Assembly: GCA_016165875.1 (NCBI GenBank)
Contig: JABBOT010000035.1
Location: 1 to 64,000 of the forward strand
DNA from: Acanthopleura granulata
Lineage: Eukaryota; Mollusca; Polyplacophora; Chitonida; Chitonidae
DNA length: 64,000 bases
Direction: 5' to 3'
Part shown: piece after piece, positions 1-11,655 of the stretch
Position numbering within the stretch: the stretch's first letter is position 1
Layout: the number at the start of each line of letters is the position of its first letter
Translations under genes and position numbers: made by a program
Notes under the pieces: generated by a model
Databases searched by the model: none
Seen by the model: the letters and a program-made list of their open reading frames with translations, nothing else
What the model was told of the DNA's origin: nothing

Positions 1-890
1 AATATGCAAAGGGAACTTCTGGTAATGGGAAGAAAAAAAAATAAAAAGAAAAAAAAATAAAAGAACAAACAATATACATTTATATATTTATTATATATTT
101 ATTTCAAGGTCAAGCACATCTCCCAGTCTTCTGGTCTATCAGGTTATACCCAAATGTAATGCTAATTGTTTATACAGGGAATGTGTGTTCCCTTAGGATT
201 ATGTAACAATGATGTGAATAGCTCTGGAAAAGCAGTTCAGGGTACAGCGTAGTATTAGGTACATAACCCGGTTCACCCTTGTCCATGTATAGAGGGGATA
301 AGCTTACACGTCTCCCTGTCTTCTGGTCTATCAGGGTAACCTACCAAGAAGCGCACCAAACCGATGAAAGATGGCATTGCGCCATACAGTATATAGTAGT
401 ATCAGATGTTAGGTTAGAGTCCATGACATATGCCAGGCAAACAGATAAACACTGAACTACACCTTTTCCAATCGTGTATACACTTCTGTATCTCAGGGAT
501 CACGACACTGGCAGCTCTTTTGGTTCATTAGAGTACGCCTACATGCAGAAATAACCGAAAAGTTATCCCTTCTAAGCCTTGTTCTTTTCATTCCACAGAC
601 AATATATCAGTGGTCTGTTTGCCTCAATTTCCATACCGCCAAGGCGGAGAAAGAAATTTAAACATATTAGATCGTTTTGAAGGAGATAACAGGTGGTTCT
701 ACTGCCTCTCGTGCACATTATTGGGACAAAATATCTCTACAAAGATGACCTAACAATTAACATCACTGCAATTTTTGTACCAAATTCTACTTAAACCATG
801 GTGCTAGGGGTGTATTGTTACTTCCGAAAAATACACGAACAGTAAAAACTCAGACTGAGACAAAACTTGCCAGAGGAGGGTTTCATCGGT
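1..890. other. gene-free start of window
   Basis: No coding region is supported here. The first 75 bases are an A-rich low-complexity run. A motif of about 34 bases centred on CTTCTGGTCTATCAGG occurs twice in direct orientation, near 115-150 and 306-339, which suggests a small local duplication. Confidence 0.5.
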
Positions 891-1170
891 TACATGTTTA
901 TTTATTTATTTTATTTATTTCATTGGTGTTTTGCGTCGTACTGAAAAATATTTCACTTATACGACGGCGGCCAGCATTATGGTGGGAGGAAACCGGACAC
1001 AGCCCTGGGAAAACCCACGACCATCGGCAGGTTGCTGGCAGACCTTCCCACATACTGCCGGAGAAGAAGCCAGCATGAGCTGGACTTGAACTCACCGCGA
1101 CCATATTGGTGGAAGGCTTCGGTCATTGCGCTGCGTTAGCGCGCTAACCGACTGAGCCACGGAGGCCCGC
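891..1170 (-). mobile_element. tRNA-derived SINE, full length
   Basis: On the minus strand the element opens with a tRNA-like head. An A box (TGGCTCAGTCGG) lies at 1148-1159 and a B box (GAGTTCAAGTCC) at 1082-1093. A conserved core and a TTTATTTATTT tail at about 894-925 follow. The core recurs in many copies in this window. It marks the genome as molluscan and would be transcribed by RNA polymerase III and moved by a LINE. Short reading frames across it are not genes. Confidence 0.85.
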
Positions 1171-2929
1171 TTTCCCTTCCCCCGGTTAAATGTAACCATT
1201 TGCCAACTATATATCACATTGCCATATTAGAAATGAAAATTTTCCAACTCTGAGGTCGGAAGCTGTTGATCTAAGTACAACCATAACAGAATACTAAAGA
1301 ATATGCAAAGATTTAATCTTTCTGTTGTTCAGTTTTGCTACATGTTCTTATTAGAGCTTGAAATATTATAGTGAGATGTGAAGTAACAACTCAATAAAAT
1401 GAATTAAAATTTGTAATTGTCATTTTTTACTCTCCCACGTTGAAGTCACTTAGCTTCATTCTGACGGTTTTGACAATGTCATAGGTGTGATCGTTTTCGT
1501 TTTTTCTGTGTTTTTTTCGAAATTCATGCCCCAAGTACAGACCATGTGTGCCATGCAATATAACTAAAAATATTGCTTTACTCTTGACATATTATATACC
1601 GCCGAATAAAGAAAATCAGTTGCCGCCGATCTGTAGTGGTTTTATGCACTGCCATTTGGCTGGAATACCCACACACGATCTCAGACCGGTACACCGGAGA
1701 AATTGGCCCTTCCGAGTGCCAGTGGTTTACACGCCAAGCAATTCTTAAATCATTTTTAAAGAAATTTGAACGCAGATATGATATTCTAGAATGGTACAGA
1801 TCCATAACCACGTGTACCTGCCATAAACAATGCTAATCTCAAAGTAAGTTTAGATTTAAACTTGTTTTAACGGCGGCAGCAATCACAAGTCGGTAATTAC
1901 CAAAGTTGGACACTGTATAATGTGTCAAATTTCTTATCTGAAGTTACTTCAACATGATGTAGGGCATGCCAAGAAAAATTAAATAAAGCTCAGTGTGTCT
2001 CACGGCATGATTTTAAGAGGATTATTTGGGTCAACTGAGATGAAATGGGTTTGACAGTGTCCGGTCACATGTAGCAGGCCTCTATATATGTATCTGCTCA
2101 GTGTGTACCATGTCACACCTGAAGTATAGTTTGTATGAAAAGTTCAGAAACTATCTGTTGGCAGGATATCAGTGACATTCCCTTTGGCCCTTTTCTTAGG
2201 GTAGACGTTCATATATGTATGCTGTTTGAAATGTTGAAGAGTTAGACTGTAAACTATGGTATATCAGTTAATTATATACAGGTTTTGTATTACTGGAAAA
2301 CAAATGCTTTTCGTAACTTTCTTTCATGAAACCGGTTTTATGTTCCTTGTTGGTTCACATGAACAGAGAAACGAAGAGTTTTTGTCGCATAGGCCATTAC
2401 GTGTGAAATCCCCACCCTACAGACAATAATTCGAATGTTCATCACTAAATAACATTGTGCTTTCCTAATAAAGCGATTCACAACTCGCACAACAAACAGT
2501 TGATGAATAAAAGTGTGAAATTATGATAGATTTACTTTAGTGTCTCGTTCATAAACAAATACTAGGCAGTAGAATTATCTACATGCAAGAAATCTTAGAA
2601 TACATCATAGAATACATTTCAAACCCTATAAGTCTTTTTTATCTAATTCCTCTTAAGGCATGGTAAAAGGGTAATTTGTTATGTCTTACGCACTTACACG
2701 AACAGTTAGAATAAAACCCTAATTTAAGTAGATTGACAGGAGGCTGGATTTCACAACTATCACCCTGTCGGTACTGCTTTGGGTTTATCTTCTATAATAA
2801 AACGAGTAACTCTGAACACTGCAGCCATGTTTCGTGATATTCTATATTTTGATGCACCATGTTGCGATCGTCAGGAATATACCGCTAACAAGAGTGTATG
2901 TGTACAGGCTTACATAAAAACAGGGTAGT
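1171..2929. other. gene-free AT-rich stretch
   Basis: No open frame here has coding character, no exon is bounded by good splice sites, and no repeat was recognised. Confidence 0.4.
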
Positions 2930-3260
2930 AATCTTATAATGTGATAATACAACATGTCCTGGGTGTGGTAGTCAGTATATTGATAAAACCGAGGGGTGAT
3001 TAGCACAACGACCGGCCGAATATTGTTCTAATAACAATACTGAAATTCATGAACATCTGCCACACTTTTCGATTCAGACATCTGGGATATTCCTGATAGG
3101 TTCACTAATTTTAACTTTACCCTGCTCTTGAACAGCCCTATCGTCATGGACAGAGCTAACCAGTGGACTTTGTTACCACTTAAAGAAGTCTTTGCCATCA
3201 AATTCGAATTATTTACATCTACACTAAATCATACACGTAAACCTCCTAGGAACCTCTAAT
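2930..3260 (+). mobile_element. Penelope-like element remnant, GIY-YIG-like region
   Basis: In the plus frame starting near 2946 the peptide TCPGCGSQYIDKTEG is followed, after an in-frame stop, by LAQRPAEYCSNNN. The C-x2-C-x3-YI-x2-T-x4-L-x2-R-x2-E layout resembles the zinc-linked GIY-YIG nuclease at the end of Penelope-like polyproteins; the family G is D here. A further decayed stretch runs to about 3260 in another frame. No reverse transcriptase is visible, so this is only a 3' fragment. A hammerhead-like motif about 380 bases downstream supports the call, because these elements often carry such ribozymes. The assignment rests on a short motif. Confidence 0.4.
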
Positions 3261-3635
3261 AATCAAGTCACCTGTAATGTATACCTTTATTTTGTCATTG
3301 TTACCGAATCCTCGTCTTTCATGTTGCTTGTTGTAAACAGAGAAACCATCTGTATTCAATCACTTTTCATTCATTGTATGTTATCATACATTTACTCGCA
3401 TGCCTCTCTGTACCTGTCCTGCATACGTTATCCGTGTTCTGGTCTTACATATGTGTATGCTGCAAAATTTTTTGTATATCATGTAGCGTATTATTCACTT
3501 CTTATGTGTTCATGTCTACCACTGTTACCCTATAGGTATGTAACCTGTACATGTACACTCTTGTTAGCGGCCATTACGACAGAAAACGCCACTCAAATCC
3601 CCACCTATAAACACATTCCTTTTAGGAGCATACAC

Positions 3636-3662
3636 CTGACGATGGCAACATGTGCGCCGACA
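3636..3662 (+). ncRNA. degenerate hammerhead ribozyme-like core
   Basis: CTGACGA (3636-3642), T, GGC (3644-3646), a nine-base loop, GCC (3656-3658), then GACA (3659-3662). This follows the CUGANGA / stem II / GAAA order of the hammerhead core, with GAAA changed to GACA, which should abolish cleavage. Stems I and III were not established. Position downstream of the Penelope-like fragment fits. Confidence 0.4.
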
Positions 3663-4646
3663 TATAGAATATCACAAAATTTAACTTCAGTATTCGTACT
3701 TTCACTCGTTTTATTCTACCTCAAATTGCTCTGTGAATGTTCTTCATTTTACCCTCTAGATGCTGTAGTTCTCTATACTTATCAGGTTACTTTGATCACA
3801 AGAGGCATAATTTCAAATTTAGAATTGTAAATTATCGTTATCGGGATCAAAATGTAGTAAAGGGTCTTGCACGAGACCTATACATATCTCGCCCGGTAGC
3901 ATGTGTTAGATTTTTTGTAAAATGTGGTGACCCGAATCTACGACACAAGTTATTCATTCAAAGCCAGTATATGAAGGACATTCCAACAAACGACTTCACT
4001 CGAAGTTTTGTGAAATTCTAAAGCCGGTATGACAATTAGTGGCACGTAATGATGCAAAGTGTTTTATAGTTGTAATAGCTGTATCTAGCTCTGCTTAACC
4101 CTTGGCTATGGGCTTGATTAGCATTTATGTTTACTACATCAAGATCGTGCTTTTTCAGTTGCAATGAAAGTGCGAATGTGAAACCAATATTTTGTTCGAT
4201 CTAAACATTGTCTGTGGAGTGCGAGTTTAGAATTTCCATCAGATATAATGCCAACAGTATCGACTGTCATCACGGCATCACTGAAAACTAATGACTGCTT
4301 TTCTCTTACATGTTCATGTTACCAAGTCTGTTTATACAGCGTCACTTGTTTCTTTGGGAACTCTGTATGATTTACGAGTAGCATGTGAATGCCGGATTTG
4401 ACGCTTAGGTTTAAGAAGTTTTAAAAAAATTGAACTAATAATATATTTTGTGAACTTATTATCCATTGTGAGGAAGGAGAAAAAAGTCGTCAATCTATGC
4501 GATGATGTGGCGCCTCAGTTGTCGTACTGTTATTTCGCTACTGTGGAAATCTGTGCTAACTAAGCACATTTAGTTAAACATCAACCACATTAGGATCAGC
4601 AGAAAGTGCTTGACTGATGGAAGCATTTAACCTGACGAAGAAACGC
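3663..4646. other. no gene recognised; possibly 3' region of the Penelope-like remnant
   Basis: A 169-codon plus-strand open frame covers 3321-3830. Its composition is odd (rich in Tyr, Cys, Ser, Leu), it has no recognisable domain, and its start overlaps the decayed element, so it is not called a gene. Confidence 0.35.
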
Positions 4647-4730
4647 CATGCTGGCTTCTTGTCTGTTTCCTTCTACCACAACGCTGGAAATTTTCTTGAG
4701 TACGTCGTAAAACACCAACTAAATAAATAC
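4647..4730 (+). mobile_element. SINE tail fragment
   Basis: This is the 3' end of the molluscan SINE in plus orientation: a CATGCTGGCTTC piece of the core, then TACGTCGTAAAACACCAACT and AAATAAATAC. The tRNA head and most of the core are missing. Confidence 0.65.
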
Positions 4731-7527
4731 ATGGAAAAACATATTTTGGGGGATTCAGTATTCTTGAATACGTCTTTTTCAATCAAATACATAAATACAA
4801 GAAGTGAAATACAACTGTCGAGTCTAAAATTACATCTCGGTACATGAGTCGGATTTAAATTTGTTAAATGTATTGTGTGGCCCATTACCTGAGACAATAG
4901 TGTAATACACAACCCCGTAAGAAATCTGTCCTCATTGTTCATAAGGCAGACGAATCTGCATTTTATATTATGTAATTTTCGGTCGTTTCCAATTGACACC
5001 AAACAAAAGCTTTATTTTCCTCTTCTGATATGTTTGTGTAACCAAGTTTTCGAGCTGCAAAATATTCCATGTACGTGCAGATGACCGGGAACTCTAAATG
5101 AGTCCTGACACGTTAACTTCGTGTACAGACAAACGGGCAAGCAACAATACTCATTTACTCTGGAGATATTCTCTCCTCAGCGCTGAGCTCAAATGAAAAG
5201 AACGGGTAGGGGGTAGGGCGCAATCTAATCTCAGTACATGCTAGCCCACGTAAACCTCGGTATTTTTAGCTTGGTGTACCATGGAGCTGGTAATGTCATG
5301 TATGTGCTATAATACCCTCGTATGTATAATAGCCCAGCCATACCTACGCTACCTGTCGTTCTTTACTGAATCACTGTAGCGTAGACTCCGTTTACCTCTT
5401 GCCAGGATCAAGACAAGTGGCCTGTGCTTTGGTGTAAGTTAGGACTGAAACTTATACACGGGGTTGCAAAACCTGAAACGGCCTATTGATCGTCTCTAAC
5501 AAAAGGTTGTGGACTAAAAGCCAAATAGTTTGAAAAAAAAGTTTCTTATTTATACATGACTCGAATTGATTGTTACCATGACTACACCTACTGGAAACGA
5601 CAGCCGAGTTCTCGTCATAGCCTAGGGGCAGGGGTAGCCGTGGATTTTAACACACCTCATTCATGAAAGCAAACACACTGAGTGTGTGATGGAAAAATGT
5701 ACATATACATATTACGTATGCACGGGTAGGTTTCAAAAGAGGTCAGAGCAAAATACGTCAAGCTAGGTTATGTGCTGATAGAGGCGTAAATATGACTAGG
5801 CTCATTTCGCAGATCTCCATTATTGCTGTCTACGTATTGGTTGGACGGAGGAGATCCGGCCGATGTGACCTGACTGACGAAAGTGTTCCTTGCTATATAC
5901 CTTGTGTGCTGTTGCAGGGCTGGTTTGTAACACAAACCAGAGTTGTCTCTCCTGCCTCTATGGTAATCCTAAACCGTGCTAGGAAATAGTATGTAGCTAA
6001 GCAGACATTGCTGTGCCTATGACCAGAACTGCAAGGAATAATAAGACCAACAGTGTTTTTTTTCTAATGTGATTTTATTACAGACACATTCAAGACAAAC
6101 ACAGGATTTTTACACAGCAGTCACTATTGGCGTGAAAATACTCCTAATTTATTTTATGCCAATTAATAAAAACCTGTGCTAAACTCATGGATGAAAACTC
6201 GAGTACATGCACCTACATCTGCAGTTGGTTAAATATGCGTGTCATTGTATCGTATTGTATAGAAATATTTACTATGTAACACCGTGACAAAAATTGGACT
6301 AAAAATAAAACAAATACACGTAGTAAAACGCCTACCTCAAGTTTAGTGTTCCGTTTAGTCCATTTATTATCTAACATAAACAGCACCTTGACATTTTAAA
6401 TGTTTGGACATGCGTTTAGGTAAGGCTTAGATATACATGTTCATCTCAAATGAGTAACGATCCGTTCACGTCAAATCTACCATCAGGTGTATTCTACAAA
6501 GACAGGTGTACATTTCCCCGGCAATGACCCACTGGATTAGGCCGCTTTACACGTATCACAGATAAAGACTAGGACAGTTGTAATCCCAGATGACAGGGGC
6601 TGAATCACAATAGGGACAGATCTTACTATGTACGACGGGACTCCAAATGCTTGTATATGGTATATACAAAACACTTATCTCAAAAGTAAATTCAGGGGCC
6701 TTCCTTGTTCACAGTTAAAAAACATGTTATTGAAGTTTTCTACCTATGGTGTTTACTGCTGCTAACTTGTAGAATTTGTTTTAAAGGTGAAGAAAGTATA
6801 AATATTACGTAAAATTCAGATGAAAGAGCGCGAAAAGTTAGTTGTGAATATTGTCTTCAACATTTTTATCGACTTCTCCTTACGGAAAACATACACTTGG
6901 AGATAAATTTTTGTATAGTGGCTATTTGGGACCACCTTTTGGTATATACAGTCTTTCTGTAATAATATTATAAATGAGGACGTTACACAGGTTTAATAAA
7001 CATTTTTGCGAATTTGTCCTTTTTAGCTAACAAATTTGTTGAACCTGGATATGGGTCATACTTATATTATTAATGTGTTCATAAATATTATCATAATTCG
7101 GGTTAAAAGCTTATGCTTGGATATAAACAACAAGTTTACATTCAAATAAATTCATTAAATATGCATCACATCCTTACTTAGAAAATCACCATACGACGAT
7201 AAATACCAAAAGTTGGTACCAAATACTCATCCTACAAAAATATTTTCAAGTACCCTTTCCTCCTTTAAAAAAGAAATAAAAAAAAAATATTAAAGACCAT
7301 ATTTACAAATAAGTTTTTGAGGCTCTTACATCTGATTTTTGCGTCATTTGTAGGTTTTCTTCTCCTTGAAGCATCGTCCCAATTTCGTTACCACGTGCTT
7401 ACAAACAAATGGTCACAGGCTGAAAGTAACAAAGGAACAGGTCTTATGTTAGTTCTTTGATTGCTGAATACAACCTGCGAGGGTTTTTCCGCTCATTTAT
7501 TAGTTGCATTCATGCTGATATTTTTAC
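4731..7527. other. gene-free stretch
   Basis: Nothing with coding or repeat character was recognised over these 2.8 kb. The short open frames (for example 5792-5989) have no domain and no flanking splice signals. Confidence 0.4.
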
Positions 7528-7946
7528 TTCGGTTCTGAAGAAAACAAACCCTAAAGGATACAGATAGAAAAACGAACACTTGATCAGATATATCGAATAT
7601 AGAACTTAAGTCTTCAACAGCAGTTATTGGTGTACACTATGTAATCAGTTTGCATTTTAATCAGTGTGCTGCGCGAGAACGTTCTTTTTGAAAGAACAGT
7701 TTTACTTATGGCCTATTGATTAAGGAAAAACTCTCTTACCTTAGGTTCCACCTCGGTTCTGAAAAAAACCAAAGAGAACAAATAGAAAAAGGAACACTTG
7801 ATCAGATAAATGGAATGAAGAAATGAAATCTTCAACAGCAGCTATTGGTGTACACAATTTAATCAGTGTGCTGAGTGAGGATTTTCTTTGTAAAAGTACA
7901 GTTTTACTTTTGAAAAGTATTGATTAAGGAAAGATTCTCTTACCTA
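7528..7946 (-). repeat. tandem duplication of a ~200-bp intron/acceptor block
   Basis: Two direct units of roughly 200 bp, about 7528-7745 and 7752-7946, share GAACACTTGATCAGATA, CTTCAACAGCAG and ATTGGTGTACAC. On the minus strand each begins at a consensus donor (GTAAGAG) and ends in a polypyrimidine tract plus TTCAG acceptor followed by AACCGA. The duplication therefore copied an intron together with its splice sites, at the 3' end of the receptor-like gene. Confidence 0.75.
7740..7758 (-). other. candidate 19-nt microexon, untranslated or 3'-terminal
   Basis: On the minus strand a strong pyrimidine tract and CAG acceptor (7759-7761) are followed by 19 bases ending CCTAAG and a GTAAGAG donor (7739 downward). 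A sister acceptor precedes 7534. The nearest upstream coding exon already meets a stop at 7944-7946, so if spliced this microexon would be 3' UTR or belong to another isoform. Confidence 0.35.
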
Positions 7947-8179
7947 ACCCCCAAATAGAAAACTAGGAAATTCTGAACAAGTACCAACCTTAAGATGAAA
8001 AACCACTGAAGGAATAAACACCAGAAGGGCGACGACAAACAATACCACTCCCGCTGTTCTCATTCCACATACATCCACATGTACTCCTGGTTCACATGTA
8101 TTTACTTCACATGCATGTATTTGTGAACCACATGACTGTTCTTCACGTATATGTGCATCTGTTACACATTCACGCACTC
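7944..8179 (-). CDS. receptor-like gene, cysteine-rich juxtamembrane and transmembrane exon (isoform B)
   Basis: On the minus strand a TGTGTTTCAG acceptor opens a phase-1 exon at 8179. It encodes a Cys-rich stretch with cysteines in EC, SCG, ACE, TCE and VCG settings. A hydrophobic segment, TAGVVLFVVALLVFIPSVVF, long enough to cross a membrane, comes next. A short tail ends at a TAG (7944-7946), which lies directly against a GTAAGAG donor. It is probably a juxtamembrane plus membrane-anchor exon, used either after or instead of the one at 8992-9152. No named family is recognised. The phase matches the upstream Ig-like exons, which is the main reason to place it in the same gene. Confidence 0.55.
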
Positions 8180-8991
8180 CTGAAACACAGAAGTACACGT
8201 GGTGATAAAAAAGTGTACCTGCAAAATTCAGTCTGACTTGCGGAAAAAGGTAAACGTTACCTAGTCATTTTATTTAAGATACTAATTCGGTGTGAAATTT
8301 TAATTATGGAATTAAGAGTCATAGTTTTGTTAGTCAATTGATAATCACGTAGACAAAGCGGGATACATGTTTAAAGTAAATAATTTCATTCAACAATTTT
8401 CAGGTGAACAGTTTGGATCAGTATGATTTAAGACATTTCCTCACCATTGCTGAGTGACACTCCCTTCAGTATAATGGCTGTCACGTCACAGGCACAATCT
8501 ATCAAAGCCACTACTACATGTGGCCCTAAAATTGAAACGAATGTCGTTAAATGGATGATGATGGACAACAAGCCAGCCTGTTTTATGCCTATGGGAAACA
8601 GTTATTCATCAGGCATTTTTCATCAAATAAACTTTATATATGTGTATACACGTATATCACGCCATATACTTACATAAACATTATTCTAAAATATACTTTA
8701 GCATTCCGTATATACTTCCGATTGATTAAATTTACGGTACAATACAATTTGGTGTTTTCATCGTGCATTATATTGCAAAAACTCAGATATCTCTTCCAAA
8801 ACATTATGACGTTGTCCTGGTTTTAAATTGTTTGTAAATAAAGAGTTGAACAAAACGTTTTACCACATTATTGTATCATTTTACAGGACTTATCATGTAC
8901 GATGAGAAAAATGTGATCGTTAACCAAGCTACAATATACTTTCACTACATATCCCCCAGCCCAGTAGTACAGTACTACATTCATAAAAATT
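8180..8991. other. intron between the two membrane exons
   Basis: AT-rich sequence with no recognised element. Plus-strand open frames (8447-8677, 8551-8826) show no domain. Confidence 0.4.
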
Positions 8992-9152
8992 CTATAATGT
9001 TTCCATTACAAATGGTGTCGTTACACGTATGCAAACACTATATTTACATTTGCCACTCTGTTCTGCTTGCAGCAAAGAAACAATAAATCCGACATAAGCC
9101 ACTAGGAGGATAGAGGCCAGAACAAGGACCGCAATCGCTCCGTTACGGGACA
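8992..9152 (-). CDS. receptor-like gene, transmembrane exon (isoform A)
   Basis: On the minus strand an ACTGTTTCAG acceptor (ending 9153) opens a phase-1 exon. It encodes SRNGAIAVLVLASILLVAYV and then GFIVSLLQAEQSGKCKYS, a single hydrophobic helix followed by a short polar tail. The open frame ends at a stop at 8992; an internal GTAAAT at about 9022 could instead act as a weak donor leading to the 8179 exon. Arg-Asn before the helix and a Gln/Glu/Lys patch after it fit a type I membrane anchor. The two upstream microexons also end in phase 1, so either would join in frame. The product is inferred to be the membrane anchor of an Ig-like receptor. Confidence 0.6.
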
Positions 9153-9884
9153 CTGAAACAGTAAAGAAAAATGAATTCGAGTTCGTGGAACACATACAGG
9201 ATTTTACATCGTTTCATGTTGTTGAATTGCTGTTCGCTAATATGGGATACACTTTGAGACGGCTTTGTTTGTGAAGATCTCTTTGTCGAATTGCTGAAAA
9301 CTTTATGAATAGCTTGTGACTGGAAAGTGATTTCATTCCTCATGAACCTACAAAGCATGCATACGAAATGCATTAGATCCTCAATGATATAAACGAGTAA
9401 ATATATACAGGAGCACATTGGTATATTTGTCTAAAATGATGCAGATTTGAGCTTTTGTCCTTGGTGATATCAAGTAAAGTGGAATCATTATTTTACTGCC
9501 CTATTATTGCTTCCAATCACAAGATATGTCTAAAGCGAGGTATAATCATAGCAATAAATGCCGGTATAATGCATTTACATGAGCTTAAAACTTTGTACAC
9601 AGCACACCTCAGGTTTCTCCGGTGAATAAGCAGTACTTGTGGCATAGGATCGAGAGTTTTCCCCTCTCCAGAGCAATTTATCAGAGAACAACTCTTAACT
9701 GACAATCATTGCGCATAATAAGATTCCTAAATCTATCTGATAGTGCCAGGCTATTTTATCACAAAGTACAATTAGGAGAATCTTCATTTTTGTTGGTCAA
9801 TTCATCTTTCTACGTAATTGTATATGTTTTACAAGCAGACGTTTCTTGTGGGGATTCCACATCAACATAATCGATTCGATTATT
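9153..9884. other. intron of the receptor-like gene
   Basis: No further exon or named repeat was recognised. The minus-strand open frames at 9143-9418 and 9517-9705 lack splice support. Confidence 0.4.
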
Positions 9885-10705
9885 ATTATCGGCTTATCTC
9901 TTGTAAGAGTTATTTTTCGAATTTCTGTGGAAATGCGTGACTTACCCCGACAATCGTGATCATCTGTCAGTAGAAACGAAAATAGAAAAGCAAAATATTA
10001 TGATGCGAATAACAATCGATCCAAAAATCCAGAGAATGTATCAATACATGTATCATCTTTTAGTGTTTTTAAATTCAACTGAAAAAAAGGAAGGCGCAGC
10101 TAAATAAATATGAGGCTTGCCATTCATACCAGAAGTTATACTTGACTTGTACATTTATTTGGAAAATGATGGCGCTACATGTGTAATACATTTCAGCTGT
10201 AACATTTACTTGCGTTCAATGATAAATACAGGAAAGAGACCGCAAATAACAATGATCAGAAAACGAGAAATGTAGGTCACAACATTTTTCGTTTTGTAAA
10301 ATCTTACAAAAGCCATAAACCAAACTTTATTAAGAGGATAGAATGAATATCTGGTACGCAAGGAATTCCCCTGAAAGCAGACAAAAGAGGGAAGATAAGA
10401 GGGAAAGGTGGATGGACACATAGCCTAGTAATTTGGATGCAAGAGAAAGGTACACTTCTTCGACACAACACATAAACGGAAAAAAGCACAGCTGAATGTA
10501 TTTTACAGTTTAACGACTATTATGGAACCCATCATTCAGCCAAAGCAAAGTGAAACGTGTGAACATATCATGTGCGTTATATCATTGTTTAACATGCGCG
10601 ATGCATCTAAGCGGAGAAAGATAAGATTCTTTACAACAGTAAGACTTGGATGGCATCGAATAGACGTAGGTGTCATTTATCCATGATGTTAAATGTGTAG
10701 GCTTC
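9885..10705 (+). repeat. segmental duplication, copy A (microexon block)
   Basis: About 0.8 kb is repeated in the same orientation at 20,600-21,415. Shared landmarks include TTATTTTTCGAATTTCT, AAATGCGT next to the donor, a stretch around ACATGTGTA and TTTCAGCTGTAACATT, and a common end near GTTAAATGTGT. The block contains a receptor microexon with its splice sites. Many small indels show it is not recent. Confidence 0.85.
9946..9963 (-). CDS. 18-nt juxtamembrane microexon, copy A
   Basis: On the minus strand CTACTGACAG is followed by ATGATCACGATTGTCGGG and a GTAAGT donor. In phase 1 it adds D-D-H-D-C-R and keeps the frame into the transmembrane exon at 9152. The homologous position in the duplicate at 20,661-20,681 is 21 nt. 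The matching splice sites, phase and conserved acidic-Cys content support a real exon; use has to be shown by transcripts. Confidence 0.5.
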
Positions 10706-10715
10706 TCATAAATAA

Positions 10716-10789
10716 ACTTATTTATTTATTTATTTATTTGTTTATTTATTTTGGTCGGTGTATTACGCAGTACTCAAGAATGTTTCACA
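10716..10789 (-). mobile_element. truncated SINE
   Basis: The tail side of the molluscan SINE (TTTATTTATTTATTTATTTG, then GGTGTATTACGCAGTACTCAAG and TTTCAC) ends abruptly where the 44-bp tandem array begins. Confidence 0.7.
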
Positions 10790-10963
10790 TAGCCCTATCG
10801 GCGTTGATCAGCACTTTTGGTTGAGCTAGACAACTAGTCCTATCTGCGTTGAGAAGAAGTTTTGGTTCATCTAGATAAATAGCCCTATCGGCCTTGCTCA
10901 GTGTTTTGGTTTTGCCAGATAACTGACAGTATCGGCATTGATCAGTAGTTTTGTTTTAGCTAG
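10790..10963 (+). repeat. ~44-bp tandem array, insertion target of the Maverick-like element
   Basis: Four degenerate units start with versions of TAGCCCTATCGGC and contain a TTTTGGTT-like centre and a GCTAGATAA-like end. The fourth unit is cut after TAGCTAG at 10,963. Bases matching the continuation of the unit (ATAACAAGCCC) resume at 20,215, across the inserted element. Confidence 0.75.
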
Positions 10964-11199
10964 TAGTATTAGAATTGGAGATTCTGGACCACTTCCCGAT
11001 AGGACCCGCCCAACCCATCTGGCGGGTCCTCAGCACATGTTCCTGCCCAGCCTAAAACAGCACATAAGGATCCACGTACATAGATAATTGGCTATTGCGA
11101 ATGCAGGCCGGAGCTAGTTCGCGCACATAAAAAATAGTAATCATGTATGTAGGTCGGAGTTCAAGTAGGTCCGCGGTCTTCAAGCCATATAGGACAACC
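10964..11199 (+). repeat. left terminal inverted repeat, copy 1
   Basis: It begins TAGTATTAGAATTGG and includes TTCTGGACCACTTCC and TGTTCCTGCCCAGCCTA. The reverse complement of 20,020-20,208 matches through about CAAGCCATAT. The left arm has roughly 48 extra bases around 11,095-11,145. Confidence 0.85.
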
Positions 11200-11389
11200 C
11201 CAGAGACGGCTAGTACATAGTTCAGTTGCTAGATGAAAACGCAAGCCCGCTTCTACCAAAACGGTGAAAATATAACATAGCTCGCAAGACCAGTAATTAG
11301 AAAGCAGGATCGAACCCCTATTAGAGAACTACTCAAAACCCCTATATAGAAAACAATTAAAACATAAAGACCGCAATGGATCGAGAGAG

Positions 11390-11655
11390 GTGGCCGTGGT
11401 TAATACACGGGGTTGAATCTAACCTCTGAGAGGGGTGAGCAGAGGTTTGGACGTATTACCGGCGTGTATTTTGCGCAGCATAACTACCAGGCAAGGGGCA
11501 CAGCCATATATCCCATGCGAGGCGCGTGGAGCGGTATGTCGTACTACCTATGGTATATGTCCTGAATGTGCAGGTAATGCAGGACGCAGTCGCCATTATC
11601 AGGCTAAGATTAAAGGCCAGCCGGTATTACCGGCGTGTATTGAGCAGTAGATATA
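11390..11655 (+). pseudogene. small conserved Maverick gene, function unknown (copy 1)
   Basis: The plus strand encodes YYRRV twice in one frame (about 11,455 and 11,630), with a stop in between and the readable peptide shifted to another frame. The nucleotide sequence matches the reverse complement of 55,540-55,760 over about 220 bp, including GTATTACCGGCGTGTATT, GGCAAGGGGCACAG and GCCATTATCAGGCTAAGA. Presence in both copies at the same distance from the terminal repeat argues for a real gene. The product is not recognised; the position beside the terminus is all that is known. Confidence 0.5.

Noticed and set aside
3321..3830. 169-codon open frame, one of the longest on the plus strand outside the transposons
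   Set aside because: Low-complexity Tyr/Cys/Leu composition, no domain, overlaps decayed transposon sequence, no splice context.
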